Positions 39,971 through 48,623 of a stretch of DNA of 64,000 nucleotides are shown here, one piece after another. Each line of letters opens with the position of its first letter. The first letter of the stretch is position 1. The notes under the pieces were generated by a model. It had not been told where the DNA came from. It worked only from the letters and a program-made list of their open reading frames with translations, and did no database searches. The stretch comes from Flavobacteriaceae bacterium (GTDB lineage: Bacteria; Bacteroidota; Bacteroidia; Flavobacteriales; Flavobacteriaceae). Location of the stretch: positions 238,557-302,556 of the forward strand of contig JAENXC010000001.1 in assembly GCA_016649715.1 (NCBI GenBank), written 5' to 3'. The position numbers and the translations under genes are program-made.

Positions 39971-40825
39971 ATGCAGCTAAAGGAAATAGACAGGGTAAAA
40001 ACTATTACCAAAGAAGATTTTCTAAACAACTATTTCAAGCCCCAAAAACCTGTTGTTATTGAGCGGTTTGTTGAGGACTGGCCTGCGTTTTCCAAATGGG
40101 ACCTCGATTATATGGCAGAAGTTGCCGGCTATAAAATGGTGCCGCTTTACGACAACCGCCCCGTGAGCCATAAAGACGGTTTCAACGAGCCACACGCCAA
40201 AATGAAAATGCGCGATTATGTGGAACTGCTTAAAAAGGAACCCACCAAATACCGCATTTTTCTTTGGAATATTTTAAAGGAAGTGCCCCAGCTCCAAAAG
40301 GATTTTACCTACCCCGATTTTGGCCTGAAATTAATGAAAGGTTTGCCCATGCTTTTCTTCGGCGGAAAGGATTCATACACCTTTATGCATTTCGATATTG
40401 ATTTGGCAAACATCTTTCACTTTCACTTCCACGGAAAAAAGGAAGTGATTCTTTTTGACCAAAAACAGAGCGACCATCTTTATAAAATTCCACATTCTTT
40501 GATAACCCGGGAAGATATAGATTTTGTAAATCCAGATTACGAAAAATGGCCCGCTTTAAAGAAAGCTGAAGGATATATAACACATTTGGAACACGGCAAC
40601 GTGCTCTATATACCCGAAGGCTATTGGCACTATATGCGCTATGTTACACCGGGTTTTTCAATGAGCCTTCGCGCCATTGCCCACAACCCAAAAAACTTGG
40701 CAAAAGCGGTTTACAATATTGCCTTTATGCGCTATTTTGACCAATTTATGCGAAAGTTAAAAGGCCAGAAATGGATTGATTGGAAAAATCAACAAGCTAT
40801 TGTTCGCACCAATAAAGCACTGTAA
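39971..40825 (+). CDS. Cupin-like (JmjC-type) Fe(II)/2-oxoglutarate-dependent oxygenase-like protein
   Basis: 284 aa, a single JmjC/cupin_8 fold. Candidate metal ligands are His140-x-Asp142 (FMHFDID) and a distal His220 (PEGYWHYMRY); the 2-oxoglutarate-side Lys may be in HGKKEVILF. The N terminus (TKEDFLNNYFKPQKPVVIERFVEDWPAF) matches the cupin_8 beginning. Probably hydroxylates a protein or RNA-associated target; substrate not predictable. Transcribed alone or with the following outer-membrane protein gene (42-bp gap). Confidence 0.88.
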   Translation: MQLKEIDRVKTITKEDFLNNYFKPQKPVVIERFVEDWPAFSKWDLDYMAEVAGYKMVPLYDNRPVSHKDGFNEPHAKMKMRDYVELLKKEPTKYRIFLWNILKEVPQLQKDFTYPDFGLKLMKGLPMLFFGGKDSYTFMHFDIDLANIFHFHFHGKKEVILFDQKQSDHLYKIPHSLITREDIDFVNPDYEKWPALKKAEGYITHLEHGNVLYIPEGYWHYMRYVTPGFSMSLRAIAHNPKNLAKAVYNIAFMRYFDQFMRKLKGQKWIDWKNQQAIVRTNKAL

Positions 40826-40867
40826 TCTCTTGAGAATTCAGTATCTTTCCTTTAAATTTTTTCAAAA

Positions 40868-41383
40868 ATGAAAATATCTGTAACTGTATTTGCCCTTCTT
40901 TTTATTCAACTAACTTTTGCGCAGGCCTTCTCTGGAAAAGGCGACGTGAAATTCCAAGTCGGAGCTAATTTTCAAAACAACGGCACCGGCATTATGGGAA
41001 GCCTCGATTTTGGTCTGGGCGAAAACATATCAGTTGGAATTGCTTCTGTCTATCTACTGGGAGTTGATAAAGTGAGAGATTTGGATGGCAATGAAAAACC
41101 CTTTGCAAAATTTGAGGACCGTTTCGACCTAAAAGCGCGTTTCAACGCCAATCTTGGCAACGTGATAAACGTGGACGAAAACTTTGATGTTTATCCCGGT
41201 CTTTACGCAAGCCTAAAAAACTTCGGTGGCCACCTTGGTGCGCGTTATTTTTTTACCAGTGGTTTCGGGGTTTTTACAGAACTGAATATTCCTTTTGCAA
41301 AATACAATACGAATACTTTAACCCCTGCTGAAAAACTGCACAATCAAGTTTCGGTGAATTTGGGGGCTTCGTTTAATATTTAG
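40868..41383 (+). CDS. Outer membrane beta-barrel protein of unknown function
   Basis: 171 aa. Signal peptide 1-19 (LTFAQ), then amphipathic beta strands with alternating hydrophobic residues and Gly-rich turns (GSLDFGLGENISVGIASVYLLG, LGARYFFTSGFGVFTELNIPF) and a terminal strand VSVNLGASFNI. An 8-strand barrel is likely. A Bacteroidota family of unknown role; position 42 bp after the cupin gene may be an operon. Confidence 0.82.
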   Translation: MKISVTVFALLFIQLTFAQAFSGKGDVKFQVGANFQNNGTGIMGSLDFGLGENISVGIASVYLLGVDKVRDLDGNEKPFAKFEDRFDLKARFNANLGNVINVDENFDVYPGLYASLKNFGGHLGARYFFTSGFGVFTELNIPFAKYNTNTLTPAEKLHNQVSVNLGASFNI

Positions 41384-41569
41384 TGATCTTTATCCATGGT
41401 TCAGCTAAATACGATTGATTAGCAGTAAGTATCGATACCCTTTAAGAAAAATCATAGAGCTTGATTTGTGTTATGTGTTACATTTAGAGACACAAACCAA
41501 AATGAAATAGTACAAATGTGCAGGATATGTACATGTTAGCAATAATTTTAAAAAACAAAAGAAACGAAT

Positions 41570-41722
41570 ATGAAACAAGGATTTTCAAAAAGGATTTTTA
41601 TGGCGAAAAAAACAGCCAAAAAAATAATGTTAGCTATAAGAGCCGAAACTTTTGGGAATTTGTATTTTAATACGTGGGAGGCGGTAGATTCAAAGGGAAG
41701 CCATCTCCAAACAGCAATGTAA
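41570..41722 (+). CDS. Possible small protein in a 448-bp gap
   Basis: 50 aa from ATG 41570 to TAA 41722: a basic N-terminal half (MKQGFSKRIFMAKKTAKKIM) then AIRAETFGNLYFNTWEAVDSK. An inner ATG at 41600 is an alternative start. The composition is protein-like, but no family is recognised, no promoter element is evident, and it could equally be a remnant of a longer gene. The rest of 41384-41831 shows nothing else. Confidence 0.3.
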   Translation: MKQGFSKRIFMAKKTAKKIMLAIRAETFGNLYFNTWEAVDSKGSHLQTAM

Positions 41723-41831
41723 TTTTCGAAATGGCTTATTTACTGCTCAATTTCATCATAATTATACCCTTCGTCATATTAAGAAATTTGGATAAAAGGA
41801 CAATCGAGCCAATTTGAAATAGAAAATTAAA

Positions 41832-42506
41832 ATGGAGATATTCACAAGAAATCTAAACATTGAACAAACCAAAAAAAACTATAAACAAGTTGCCTGGTTT
41901 TACAATATATGGAGTTGGTTGACTGAATCTAAAGCAGCAAAAAAAGTGATAGAATTAGCTGATATACGCAATGGGGAACATATAATTGAAATTGCCTGTG
42001 GAACAGGAATAGTTTTCAAAGAAATTGTTAAAAGAAATCCCGATGGTCAAAACTTGGGCATTGACTTATCAACAGATATGCTCGCAAAAGCCTTTAAATT
42101 ACTTGCAAAAGAAGACTCAAAAAGCTATGAATTACATCAAGGAGACATATTTAATCTTCAAATTGGGAATAAATCCTACGATAAATTAGTCAACAATTTT
42201 ATGATTGATTTGATGCCTGAAGATACGTTCGATACAATATTATCGGAATTTTATAGAATTCTAAAACCTAATGGTGTTGCCGTTATTTCGACATTCTCAA
42301 ATGGTCAAAGAAAAGTGAACAAATTTTGGGTTTGGATTGCAAAACACTTTCCGAAACTTTTAACCAATTGCCGACCTGTTGAAATAAAAAGTAATCTAAA
42401 AAAAATAGGTTTTAAGATTGAAAAGGAGTTTGAAATTAGTCAAAATACATTTCCTTCCAAAGTGTATAAACTGAGAAAAACTAGGAATAACAAAGAAATG
42501 TGGTAA
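41832..42506 (+). CDS. Class I SAM-dependent methyltransferase
   Basis: 224 aa. SAM motif I IIEIACGTGI at 51-60, acidic motif II (LGIDLSTDML, about 75-84) and the post-motif region ILKPNGVAVISTFSNG. Overall pattern of the UbiE/Methyltransf_11 group. Substrate unknown. The gene is A/T-richer than its neighbours and stands alone, so recent acquisition is possible. Confidence 0.85.
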   Translation: MEIFTRNLNIEQTKKNYKQVAWFYNIWSWLTESKAAKKVIELADIRNGEHIIEIACGTGIVFKEIVKRNPDGQNLGIDLSTDMLAKAFKLLAKEDSKSYELHQGDIFNLQIGNKSYDKLVNNFMIDLMPEDTFDTILSEFYRILKPNGVAVISTFSNGQRKVNKFWVWIAKHFPKLLTNCRPVEIKSNLKKIGFKIEKEFEISQNTFPSKVYKLRKTRNNKEMW

Positions 42507-42608
42507 AGTAAAAAAAGTTCTTTAATTTTTAACTATTGCCCTTCTATATATCTGACCCATTGAACAGTGTAAGTTTACAACTGGTAGCCCACTCAAAGAA
42601 TTTGCTAT

Positions 42609-43079
42609 TCAAATTTCATAAACCTTCCCATAAACCAACTCAGGCTCCCACCCGCGATAAAAAAGATAATCAGCGAATTTTTTCCGTTTTTTCTGAAGAT
42701 TTCTTTCTGAAACCAATTGCTGCAGTCGTTTTTCTGCCAAGGCTTCAAAGGTTTTGTAGTATTCAGAATCTGGAATCTCCTTCAAAGCAATCTGTATGTT
42801 GAATTTTGAAATTTGACGCATCTTCAACTCATTCACAATCCTAATTCTTCCCCACTTTTTGGTTCTAAATTTTCCGCGAGCAAAGGCTTGCGCAAACCGT
42901 GTTTCATTTAAAAAATTGTATCGCAGCAAGTGATCAATTATTTGGTCAACCGCCAGTGGAATCATCCGCATTTCATAAAGCTTTTGATGCACTTCCTTAT
43001 GGCAACGCTCTTGGTAGGCGCAGTAGCGCTCCATTCTTTTGGTTGCTTCTTCTACAGTGTATGTCTTGAGGGTGTTCAT
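42609..43079 (-). CDS. recX: RecX-family regulatory protein
   Basis: 156 aa, all-helical three-repeat protein that modulates RecA filaments. Typical segments: AYQERCHKEVHQKLYEMRMIPLAVDQIIDHLLRYNFLNETRFAQAFARGKFRTKKWGRIRIVNELKMRQISKFNIQIALKEI, with the RFA-x-AF-x-RGK motif characteristic of RecX. No recA is nearby. A 33-nt palindrome follows upstream of its start. Confidence 0.9.
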   Translation of the reverse strand: MNTLKTYTVEEATKRMERYCAYQERCHKEVHQKLYEMRMIPLAVDQIIDHLLRYNFLNETRFAQAFARGKFRTKKWGRIRIVNELKMRQISKFNIQIALKEIPDSEYYKTFEALAEKRLQQLVSERNLQKKRKKFADYLFYRGWEPELVYGKVYEI

Positions 43080-43101
43080 AATAAAAAGCTAGTGATTTTC
43101 A

Positions 43102-43134
43102 AAACCTAACAGGTCTTAAAGACCTGTTAGGTTT
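43102..43134. repeat. 33-nt perfect palindrome (third copy of the family)
   Basis: 16-nt arms AAACCTAACAGGTCTT and its complement around one A. It is followed by degenerate CTTTGTG-type repeats (43135-43180) and their inverse (ACCGCAAAG, TTCGCAAAG at 43202-43220). Lies between recX and rng. Confidence 0.75.
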
Positions 43135-43265
43135 CCTCCGTGTCCTTTGTGCCTACTTTGTGCTCTTTGTGGTAAAATTAACCATAGCGGACACAAAGCT
43201 TTACCGCAAAGTTCGCAAAGAAATATTACAACGCTCAGCAATAACTTCAGAAACTTCAAGACACA

Positions 43266-43300
43266 AAAAAACCCCTTCAAATTAAATCTGAAGGGGTTTT
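43266..43300 (-). terminator. Terminator of rng
   Basis: On the minus strand AAACCCCTTCA / TGAAGGGGTTT followed by T residues, immediately after the rng stop. Confidence 0.9.
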
Positions 43301-43302
43301 GG

Positions 43303-44847
43303 TTATTTAATCAATTCACCATCTTTATCGTGAAAGTGATATTCGAGATAGGTATAAGCATCTCGAGGTTGAATTTTTACCCATTTTTTGTGCTCCAAAA
43401 ACCATTTGGTGCGCACACTTGGGAAACCTTTGGTCAGAAAGGCCGCTATAAAAGGATGCGTATTGAGTGTTATCTTTTTATAGTCTTTTGTGAAAAGGCG
43501 TTTTACCTCTTCATTTATTCTATTTACAACAATGATAGGCGCTTCAATTTCCCCGTCAATCACATTGCTGGGATCTTCTTCACGGGTTTTGATGTTCATT
43601 TCAGGCCTAACTCGCTGTCGGGTTATCTGTATCAACCCAAATTTGCTTGGGGGCAGAATTTTGTGTTTTGCTCTGTCATCCTTCATTTCATCGCGAAGGT
43701 GGTTGTAGAGCTGTTTGCGGTGATTGGCGTTTGCCAAATCAATAAAATCTATCACAATAATTCCTCCCATATCGCGCAACCTCAGCTGTCTTGCCACCTC
43801 GGTGGCTGCAATCATGTTCACTTCCAGCGCTGTGCCTTCCTGTGTTTTTTGCTTGTTGCTTCGGTTACCGCTGTTCACGTCTATTACGTGCATTGCTTCG
43901 GTGTGTTCAATAACCAAGTAGGCTCCTTTGCTACCTGATACTGTTTTTCCGAAGGAAGTTTTGATCTGCCGATCGATGCCGAATTTTTCAAACATCGGTA
44001 CATTGGAATCATAAAACTTAACGATATTGTCTTTCTTTGGTGCAATTTCCTGCACATAATCTTTTATTTGCAAGTAGAGGGTCTCATCGTCAATATGTAT
44101 TGCGGAGAATTGATCGTTGAACATATCACGGATGATAGAGGCTCCCCTGTTTAGCTCGCTCAGCACTTTTGAAGGGTGGTGCGCCCCTTGTAGCTTCTTA
44201 CACATCGCCGTCCAGCGATCCATAAGGTTCTGTAAATCTTTGTCCAGTTCTGCTACTTTTTTGCCCTCGGCAACGGTGCGTATAATAACGCCAAATCCTT
44301 TTGGTTTAATGCTTGTTATCAAGCGTTTCAACCTGTCTTTTTCTTCGTTGCTTTCTATTTTTTGTGAAACAGAAACACGGTCAGAAAACGGAACCAAAAC
44401 AATATATCTTCCGGCTATGGAAAGCTCGGAACTAATACGTGGTCCTTTGGTGGATATGGGTTCTTTTACAATTTGAACCAAGATGGATTGATTGCTTTTT
44501 AAGGCATCATTTAAGTTGCCATGCTTATCAATCTCTTTTTCGAATGGAAAATTATTTAAGGAATAATCCTTTAACTTACCTGAGCTTACGCTTTTCACAA
44601 ATTTTAATTGCGAAAGTACTTTTGGGCCGAGGTCGTGATAGTGTAAAAAACCATCTTTCTCGTAACCCACATTCACAAAGGCGGCGTTTAGACCGGGAAC
44701 TGTTTTACGTATTTTGGCGAGAAATATGTCGCCAACCGTAAAATTGTTTTCCTCCTCTTCTTTGTGAAGCTCAATAAGTCTTCCATCCTTTAAAAGGGCA
44801 AAATCAACTTCTTGTGAACCGGACCTAATAAATAATTCGTAGTTCAC
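43303..44847 (-). CDS. rng: Ribonuclease G/E family endoribonuclease
   Basis: 514-aa endoribonuclease of RNase G type, without the RNase E degradosome scaffold. N-terminal S1 domain (about 36-125, VGDIFLAKIRKTVPGLNAAFVNVGYEKDGFLHYHD), then the catalytic domain with the Mg-binding motifs IDVNSG and IVIDFIDL. Acts in rRNA and mRNA processing. Gene order HU - 30-aa basic protein - rng on the minus strand. Confidence 0.94.
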   Translation of the reverse strand: MNYELFIRSGSQEVDFALLKDGRLIELHKEEEENNFTVGDIFLAKIRKTVPGLNAAFVNVGYEKDGFLHYHDLGPKVLSQLKFVKSVSSGKLKDYSLNNFPFEKEIDKHGNLNDALKSNQSILVQIVKEPISTKGPRISSELSIAGRYIVLVPFSDRVSVSQKIESNEEKDRLKRLITSIKPKGFGVIIRTVAEGKKVAELDKDLQNLMDRWTAMCKKLQGAHHPSKVLSELNRGASIIRDMFNDQFSAIHIDDETLYLQIKDYVQEIAPKKDNIVKFYDSNVPMFEKFGIDRQIKTSFGKTVSGSKGAYLVIEHTEAMHVIDVNSGNRSNKQKTQEGTALEVNMIAATEVARQLRLRDMGGIIVIDFIDLANANHRKQLYNHLRDEMKDDRAKHKILPPSKFGLIQITRQRVRPEMNIKTREEDPSNVIDGEIEAPIIVVNRINEEVKRLFTKDYKKITLNTHPFIAAFLTKGFPSVRTKWFLEHKKWVKIQPRDAYTYLEYHFHDKDGELIK

Positions 44848-45066
44848 GTTACATTAATTTTGTTGTCCCGATATAAAAATCGGAACGAATTAAACAATAT
44901 TTTTCACAGGTTTTATTTAAAAACCCGGCGAAACTACACCAAAACCAAAAGCTGGCGGTTGTAATTTCATTTTCAAAGAACGATATTTTGTTTGTTTTAT
45001 TCGGAAATAGCATCAAAAAGTCACAATTTTCGAAACACTTTTAAAACAGAAAAAGTAGTTTAGAAA

Positions 45067-45159
45067 CTACTTTTTCTTTTTGTGACGGTTAGCGCGACGT
45101 CGTTTCTTGCGCTTGTGCGTCGCTACCTTATGTCTTTTTCTTTTTTTACCACTTGGCAT
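45067..45159 (-). CDS. 30-aa very basic protein, possible ribosome-associated peptide
   Basis: MPSGKKRKRHKVATHKRKKR followed by RRANRHKKKK: 20 of 30 residues are Lys, Arg or His, ATG start and TAG stop. It lies 48 bp downstream of the HU gene and upstream of rng on the same strand. From memory, near-identical short peptides occur at this place in other Flavobacteriia. Size and charge resemble very small ribosomal proteins such as bTHX and bL36, or the bL38 protein seen in the Flavobacterium johnsoniae ribosome, but I cannot confirm identity with any of these. Confidence 0.7.
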   Translation of the reverse strand: MPSGKKRKRHKVATHKRKKRRRANRHKKKK

Positions 45160-45207
45160 ACTAAAGTCTTTTTTAATGTCCCGAATTCAATTCAGGGCGG
45201 GTTATTA

Positions 45208-45498
45208 TTATTTTATGTCCACGTTGGTTTTTACACCTTCAACAAAAACTTTTGCAGGTTTAAAAGCCGGAATATTGTGGGCTGGTATTTTAATGGTTGT
45301 GTTTTTGGAAATGTTTCTTCCTGTTTTTTCAGCTCTTGTTTTGATAATAAAGCTTCCAAAACCTCTTAAATAAACGTTGTCGCCACCTTCCAAGGAATTC
45401 TTCACTTCATCCATAAAGGTTTCAACTGTAGCTTGGACTTCATTCTTTTCCATTCCTAATTTTTCTGAAATCTTTGCTACGATATCTGCTTTCGTCAT
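45208..45498 (-). CDS. HU-family DNA-binding protein
   Basis: 96-aa nucleoid protein that bends DNA as a dimer. N-terminal helices MTKADIVAKISEKLGMEKNEVQATVETFMDEVKNSL, then the arm region GSFIIKTRAEKTGRNISKNTTIKIPAHNIPAFKPAK with the conserved ...P motif. Perfect -7 element upstream. Likely first gene of a transcript that includes the 30-aa basic protein. Confidence 0.95.
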   Translation of the reverse strand: MTKADIVAKISEKLGMEKNEVQATVETFMDEVKNSLEGGDNVYLRGFGSFIIKTRAEKTGRNISKNTTIKIPAHNIPAFKPAKVFVEGVKTNVDIK

Positions 45499-45550
45499 TG
45501 CTTTTAAATTTTAATTAATTATTCTTTTACTAGATTTTTTTTAGAGACCG

Positions 45551-45583
45551 CAAATATACATATTTTAAAATCAATAATTCAAA
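45551..45583 (-). promoter_or_regulatory. Promoter of the HU gene
   Basis: On the minus strand TTTG (45583-45580), 21 bp, then TATATTTG (45558-45551): both Bacteroidota -33 and -7 elements are exact. Confidence 0.7.
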
Positions 45584-45628
45584 CCTTAATCCTTTAAAAT
45601 TTAAAGGGATATAGATTAATTTTACCCA

Positions 45629-46711
45629 ATGCCAAAAATAGCGCCGCATTTCTCCAATAAACTCATTTCGTGGTATTTACAAAACAAACGTGAATTGCCT
45701 TGGCGAAACACAGTGAATCCATACCGTATTTGGCTTTCAGAAATCATACTGCAACAAACCCGAGTTTTGCAAGGATTGCCCTACTATCTAAAATTTGTGG
45801 AAGATTACCCAAAAGTGGAAGATTTGGCCAACGCCCCCGAAGATGAAATTTTAAAACTTTGGCAAGGCTTGGGCTATTATTCCCGCGCGCGAAACTTGCA
45901 CGCCACCGCAAAATTAATTGCCAAAGAAATGAACGGTAGCTTTCCAAACAACTATAAAGAATTATTAAAATTGAAAGGTGTTGGCGACTATACCGCCAGT
46001 GCCATTGCCAGCATCTGTTTCAAAAAACCCGAAGCCGTTGTTGATGGAAATGTGTATCGTGTGCTTTCGCGTTTTTTTGGAATTTACACTCCTATTAATA
46101 CACCCGTCGGGCAAAAAGAATTTAAGCAACTTGCCCAACAACTCATTGACGAAAAACAGCCGGGAACTTTCAACCAAGCAATTATGGAGTTTGGCGCACG
46201 CTATTGTGTGCCACAAAATCCAGATTGCGCAAACTGCATTTTCAATGCCAATTGTGTGGCATTTCAGCAGAAAAAGGTAGCAGGGCTTCCTGTAAAAATA
46301 AAGGCGAAACCCATAAAAAAAAGGTTCTTCAATTATATGGTAGTACTTTCAGAAAACGAGAGAACAATCCTACAACAACGAACAAGTAAAGGAATTTGGC
46401 AGAAACTTTATCAATTTCCGCTTATTGAAACTTTGAAAGATGTTGATCTTTCATTGCTTAAAGAGCACTCACAATTTCAAGATTTTTCAGAAGAATTAAA
46501 TATTAAAAATATTTCACTTTTCAACGAGAAAGCTGTGGTTCACAAATTATCGCATCAACATTTATACACACGTTTTTGGATAGTTGAAATTTCCCGCCTC
46601 AGCGGGCAGGCCGAAGAAACCGATAGCGCTATTCCAATTTCAGAAGTAAAAAAATACGCTGTTCCGGTTTTAATAGAAAATTTTGTCTCTGAATTTTTTG
46701 AAAACTATTGA
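45629..46711 (+). CDS. mutY: A/G-specific adenine glycosylase
   Basis: Removes adenine mispaired with 8-oxoguanine. 360 aa. Catalytic Glu38 (WLSEIILQQTRV), helix-hairpin-helix LKGVGDYTASAI with Asp139, and the [4Fe-4S] cluster Cys193-x6-Cys200-x2-Cys203-x5-Cys209; C-terminal NUDIX-like domain from about 225. Odd: residues about 322-327 (SRLSGQ) are encoded by a GC-rich palindrome that looks inserted in frame. Upstream of ssb-gldE-gldD, as in other Flavobacteriia. Confidence 0.95.
   Translation: MPKIAPHFSNKLISWYLQNKRELPWRNTVNPYRIWLSEIILQQTRVLQGLPYYLKFVEDYPKVEDLANAPEDEILKLWQGLGYYSRARNLHATAKLIAKEMNGSFPNNYKELLKLKGVGDYTASAIASICFKKPEAVVDGNVYRVLSRFFGIYTPINTPVGQKEFKQLAQQLIDEKQPGTFNQAIMEFGARYCVPQNPDCANCIFNANCVAFQQKKVAGLPVKIKAKPIKKRFFNYMVVLSENERTILQQRTSKGIWQKLYQFPLIETLKDVDLSLLKEHSQFQDFSEELNIKNISLFNEKAVVHKLSHQHLYTRFWIVEISRLSGQAEETDSAIPISEVKKYAVPVLIENFVSEFFENY
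46593..46610 (+). repeat. GC-rich palindromic element inside mutY
   Basis: CCCGCCTCAGCGGGCAGG, read on the other strand CCTGCCCGCTGAGGCGGG. A related element lies inside the BNR-protein gene at 57344. It keeps the frame and encodes SRLSGQ. Confidence 0.6.
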
Positions 46712-46792
46712 TTTTCTATACTATAAATAGGTGTGACGAGAAATGAATTCATATTAAAATTTAAAAATTGATTATATTTAAAACGCAAAATC

Positions 46793-46800
46793 TACCTTTG
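46793..46800 (+). promoter_or_regulatory. -7 element of the ssb-gldE-gldD promoter
   Basis: TACCTTTG, exact TAnnTTTG match, 23 bp before the ssb ATG; TTG at 46768-46770 is a possible -33 element (22-bp spacing). Confidence 0.55.
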
Positions 46801-46823
46801 CACAAATTGAAAATGATACAATT

Positions 46824-47279
46824 ATGAGTGGAACACTGAACAAAGTAATGTTGATTGGGCATACAGGCGATGATGTGAAAATGCATTATTTTGAAGGAGG
46901 AAACAGTTTAGGCCGTTTCCCACTTGCCACAAACGAAACTTATACAAACAAAACTACAAACGAGCGGGTTACGAATACAGAATGGCATAATATTGTGGTT
47001 CGCAACAAAGCTGCGGAGATCTGCGAAAAATACCTGAAAAAAGGCGACATGGTTTATATTGAAGGTCGCCTAAAAACACGCAAATGGCAGGACGACAAAG
47101 GTTTGGATAGATATAGCACCGAGATTCACTGTACAGATTTCACCTTTTTGACCCCAAAGGGTGAAAGTAATAATTCTGGCAACGGCAATCCCGAACAAAA
47201 CGCCCAGAAACCCCAGCCTTCATCGGCCCCACAAAATAACAATTCAGTTTCTGAAGAAGAGGATGATCTTCCTTTTTAA
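46824..47279 (+). CDS. ssb: Single-stranded DNA-binding protein
   Basis: 151 aa. OB fold over residues 1-110 (NKVMLIGHTGDDVKM, TEWHNIVVRNKAAEICEKYLKKGDMVYIEGRLKTRKWQDD), a Gln/Asn/Pro-rich linker, and the acidic tip EEEDDLPF that recruits repair proteins. First gene of the ssb-gldE-gldD cluster. Confidence 0.96.
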   Translation: MSGTLNKVMLIGHTGDDVKMHYFEGGNSLGRFPLATNETYTNKTTNERVTNTEWHNIVVRNKAAEICEKYLKKGDMVYIEGRLKTRKWQDDKGLDRYSTEIHCTDFTFLTPKGESNNSGNGNPEQNAQKPQPSSAPQNNNSVSEEEDDLPF

Positions 47280-47300
47280 TGTTTAACTAAACCCAACAAC

Positions 47301-48623
47301 TTGGACACAGAGCCCCCTGGTTTATTATTCTTTTTTACCGTCTTGGATTTTACCCAAATAACAAGTTGCATACTGCTGGTTGTTCTTTTAGCCTGTTCTG
47401 CCCTTATTTCGGGCGCCGAAGTGGCTTTCTTTTCTTTGACGCCTTCAGATTTTGAGACGAATGGGGAAAAATCAATTGCAAAAAAGCTCGGTATTGTTAA
47501 GCGATTATTGGAAAAACCCAAGAAACTGTTGGCCACGATTTTGGTTTCAAACAATTTTATAAATATTGCTATCGTACTGATTTTCGACTCAATGAGCGAT
47601 GTATTTTTTTCGGGAATTCAATCCAATTTTTACGGAATAGATGTTCGCTTTATTGTTGAAGTAGGCGTTGTAACTTTCCTTATTTTGCTTTTTGGCGAAA
47701 TCCTTCCGAAAATATATGCAAACCGCAACCGTATTTCGTTCGCAGTTTTTATGGCACAACCGCTAAATGTTTTGGACACACTGCTTTCGCCCATCAGTTC
47801 GCCTATGCGTTCTGCCACCATTTACCTTCACGATCGCTACGGAAAACAGAAATCCAACATCAGCGTGGACCATCTTTCGCAGGCACTTGAGCTTTCCAAT
47901 CAAGATACCACTTTCGAGGAACAGAAAATTCTACAAGGAATTGTAACCTTCGGAAATACCGATACCAAACAGGTTATGAAAAACCGGATGGATATTTTTG
48001 CACTGAACGAAGAGCAGTCTTTTAAGGAAATTCTGCCAGATATTATCCAGCGCGGTTATTCGCGGATTCCCGTTTACAAAGACAATATAGACAGCATAAC
48101 GGGAATTCTTTATGTGAAGGATTTGATTCCATACACAGACCGAAAAATCCTAGATTGGAAAACCTTGAAACGCGAAGCCTATTTTGTTCCCGAAAACAAA
48201 AAATTGGACGATTTGCTCAACGAATTCAAGGAGCGAAAAATGCACCTCGCCATTGTGGTTGACGAATACGGCGGGACAAGTGGGTTGATTTCTTTGGAAG
48301 ATATTATAGAGGAAATCGTGGGCGAAATAAGCGATGAGTTTGATGACGAGGATTTGATATTTTCAAAACTCGACGACAATACTTTTGTTTTTGAAGGAAA
48401 AACACCGCTGAAAGATTTCTATAAAGTAATAAAACCCGAAGACCCCGAAATTTTTGAAGACGAAAAAGGCGAAGCGGAAACGCTGGCAGGCTTCCTTTTA
48501 GAAATTTCAAAAGGCTTTCCGAAGAAAAACGAAGTAATATCTTTCCACAAGTATGCGTTTACCATTGAAGCATTTGAGGGCAAACGCATCAAACAAATAA
48601 AACTTACCATTGAAAATCAATAG
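47301..48623 (+). CDS. gldE: Gliding motility-associated protein GldE (DUF21/CBS/CorC family)
   Basis: 440-aa membrane protein: DUF21 (CNNM) transmembrane domain about 15-180, two CBS domains (about 205-325; SRIPVYKDNIDSITGILYVKD, AIVVDEYGGTSGLISLEDIIEEIVGE) and a C-terminal CorC_HlyC domain. Context ssb-gldE-gldD identifies it as GldE rather than a general CorC-type protein. Start TTG 47301, 21 bp after ssb; no in-frame ATG exists upstream after the ssb stop. It overlaps gldD by 14 bp. Role in gliding/T9SS is known from F. johnsoniae. Confidence 0.92.
   Translation: MDTEPPGLLFFFTVLDFTQITSCILLVVLLACSALISGAEVAFFSLTPSDFETNGEKSIAKKLGIVKRLLEKPKKLLATILVSNNFINIAIVLIFDSMSDVFFSGIQSNFYGIDVRFIVEVGVVTFLILLFGEILPKIYANRNRISFAVFMAQPLNVLDTLLSPISSPMRSATIYLHDRYGKQKSNISVDHLSQALELSNQDTTFEEQKILQGIVTFGNTDTKQVMKNRMDIFALNEEQSFKEILPDIIQRGYSRIPVYKDNIDSITGILYVKDLIPYTDRKILDWKTLKREAYFVPENKKLDDLLNEFKERKMHLAIVVDEYGGTSGLISLEDIIEEIVGEISDEFDDEDLIFSKLDDNTFVFEGKTPLKDFYKVIKPEDPEIFEDEKGEAETLAGFLLEISKGFPKKNEVISFHKYAFTIEAFEGKRIKQIKLTIENQ

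Noticed and set aside
42536..42802. 88-codon plus-strand frame at the recX 3' end
   Set aside because: Mostly antisense to recX, no domain or signal.
43147..43938. 263-codon plus-strand frame from the repeat region into rng
   Set aside because: Almost entirely antisense to rng; Phe/His/Cys-rich with no domain pattern.
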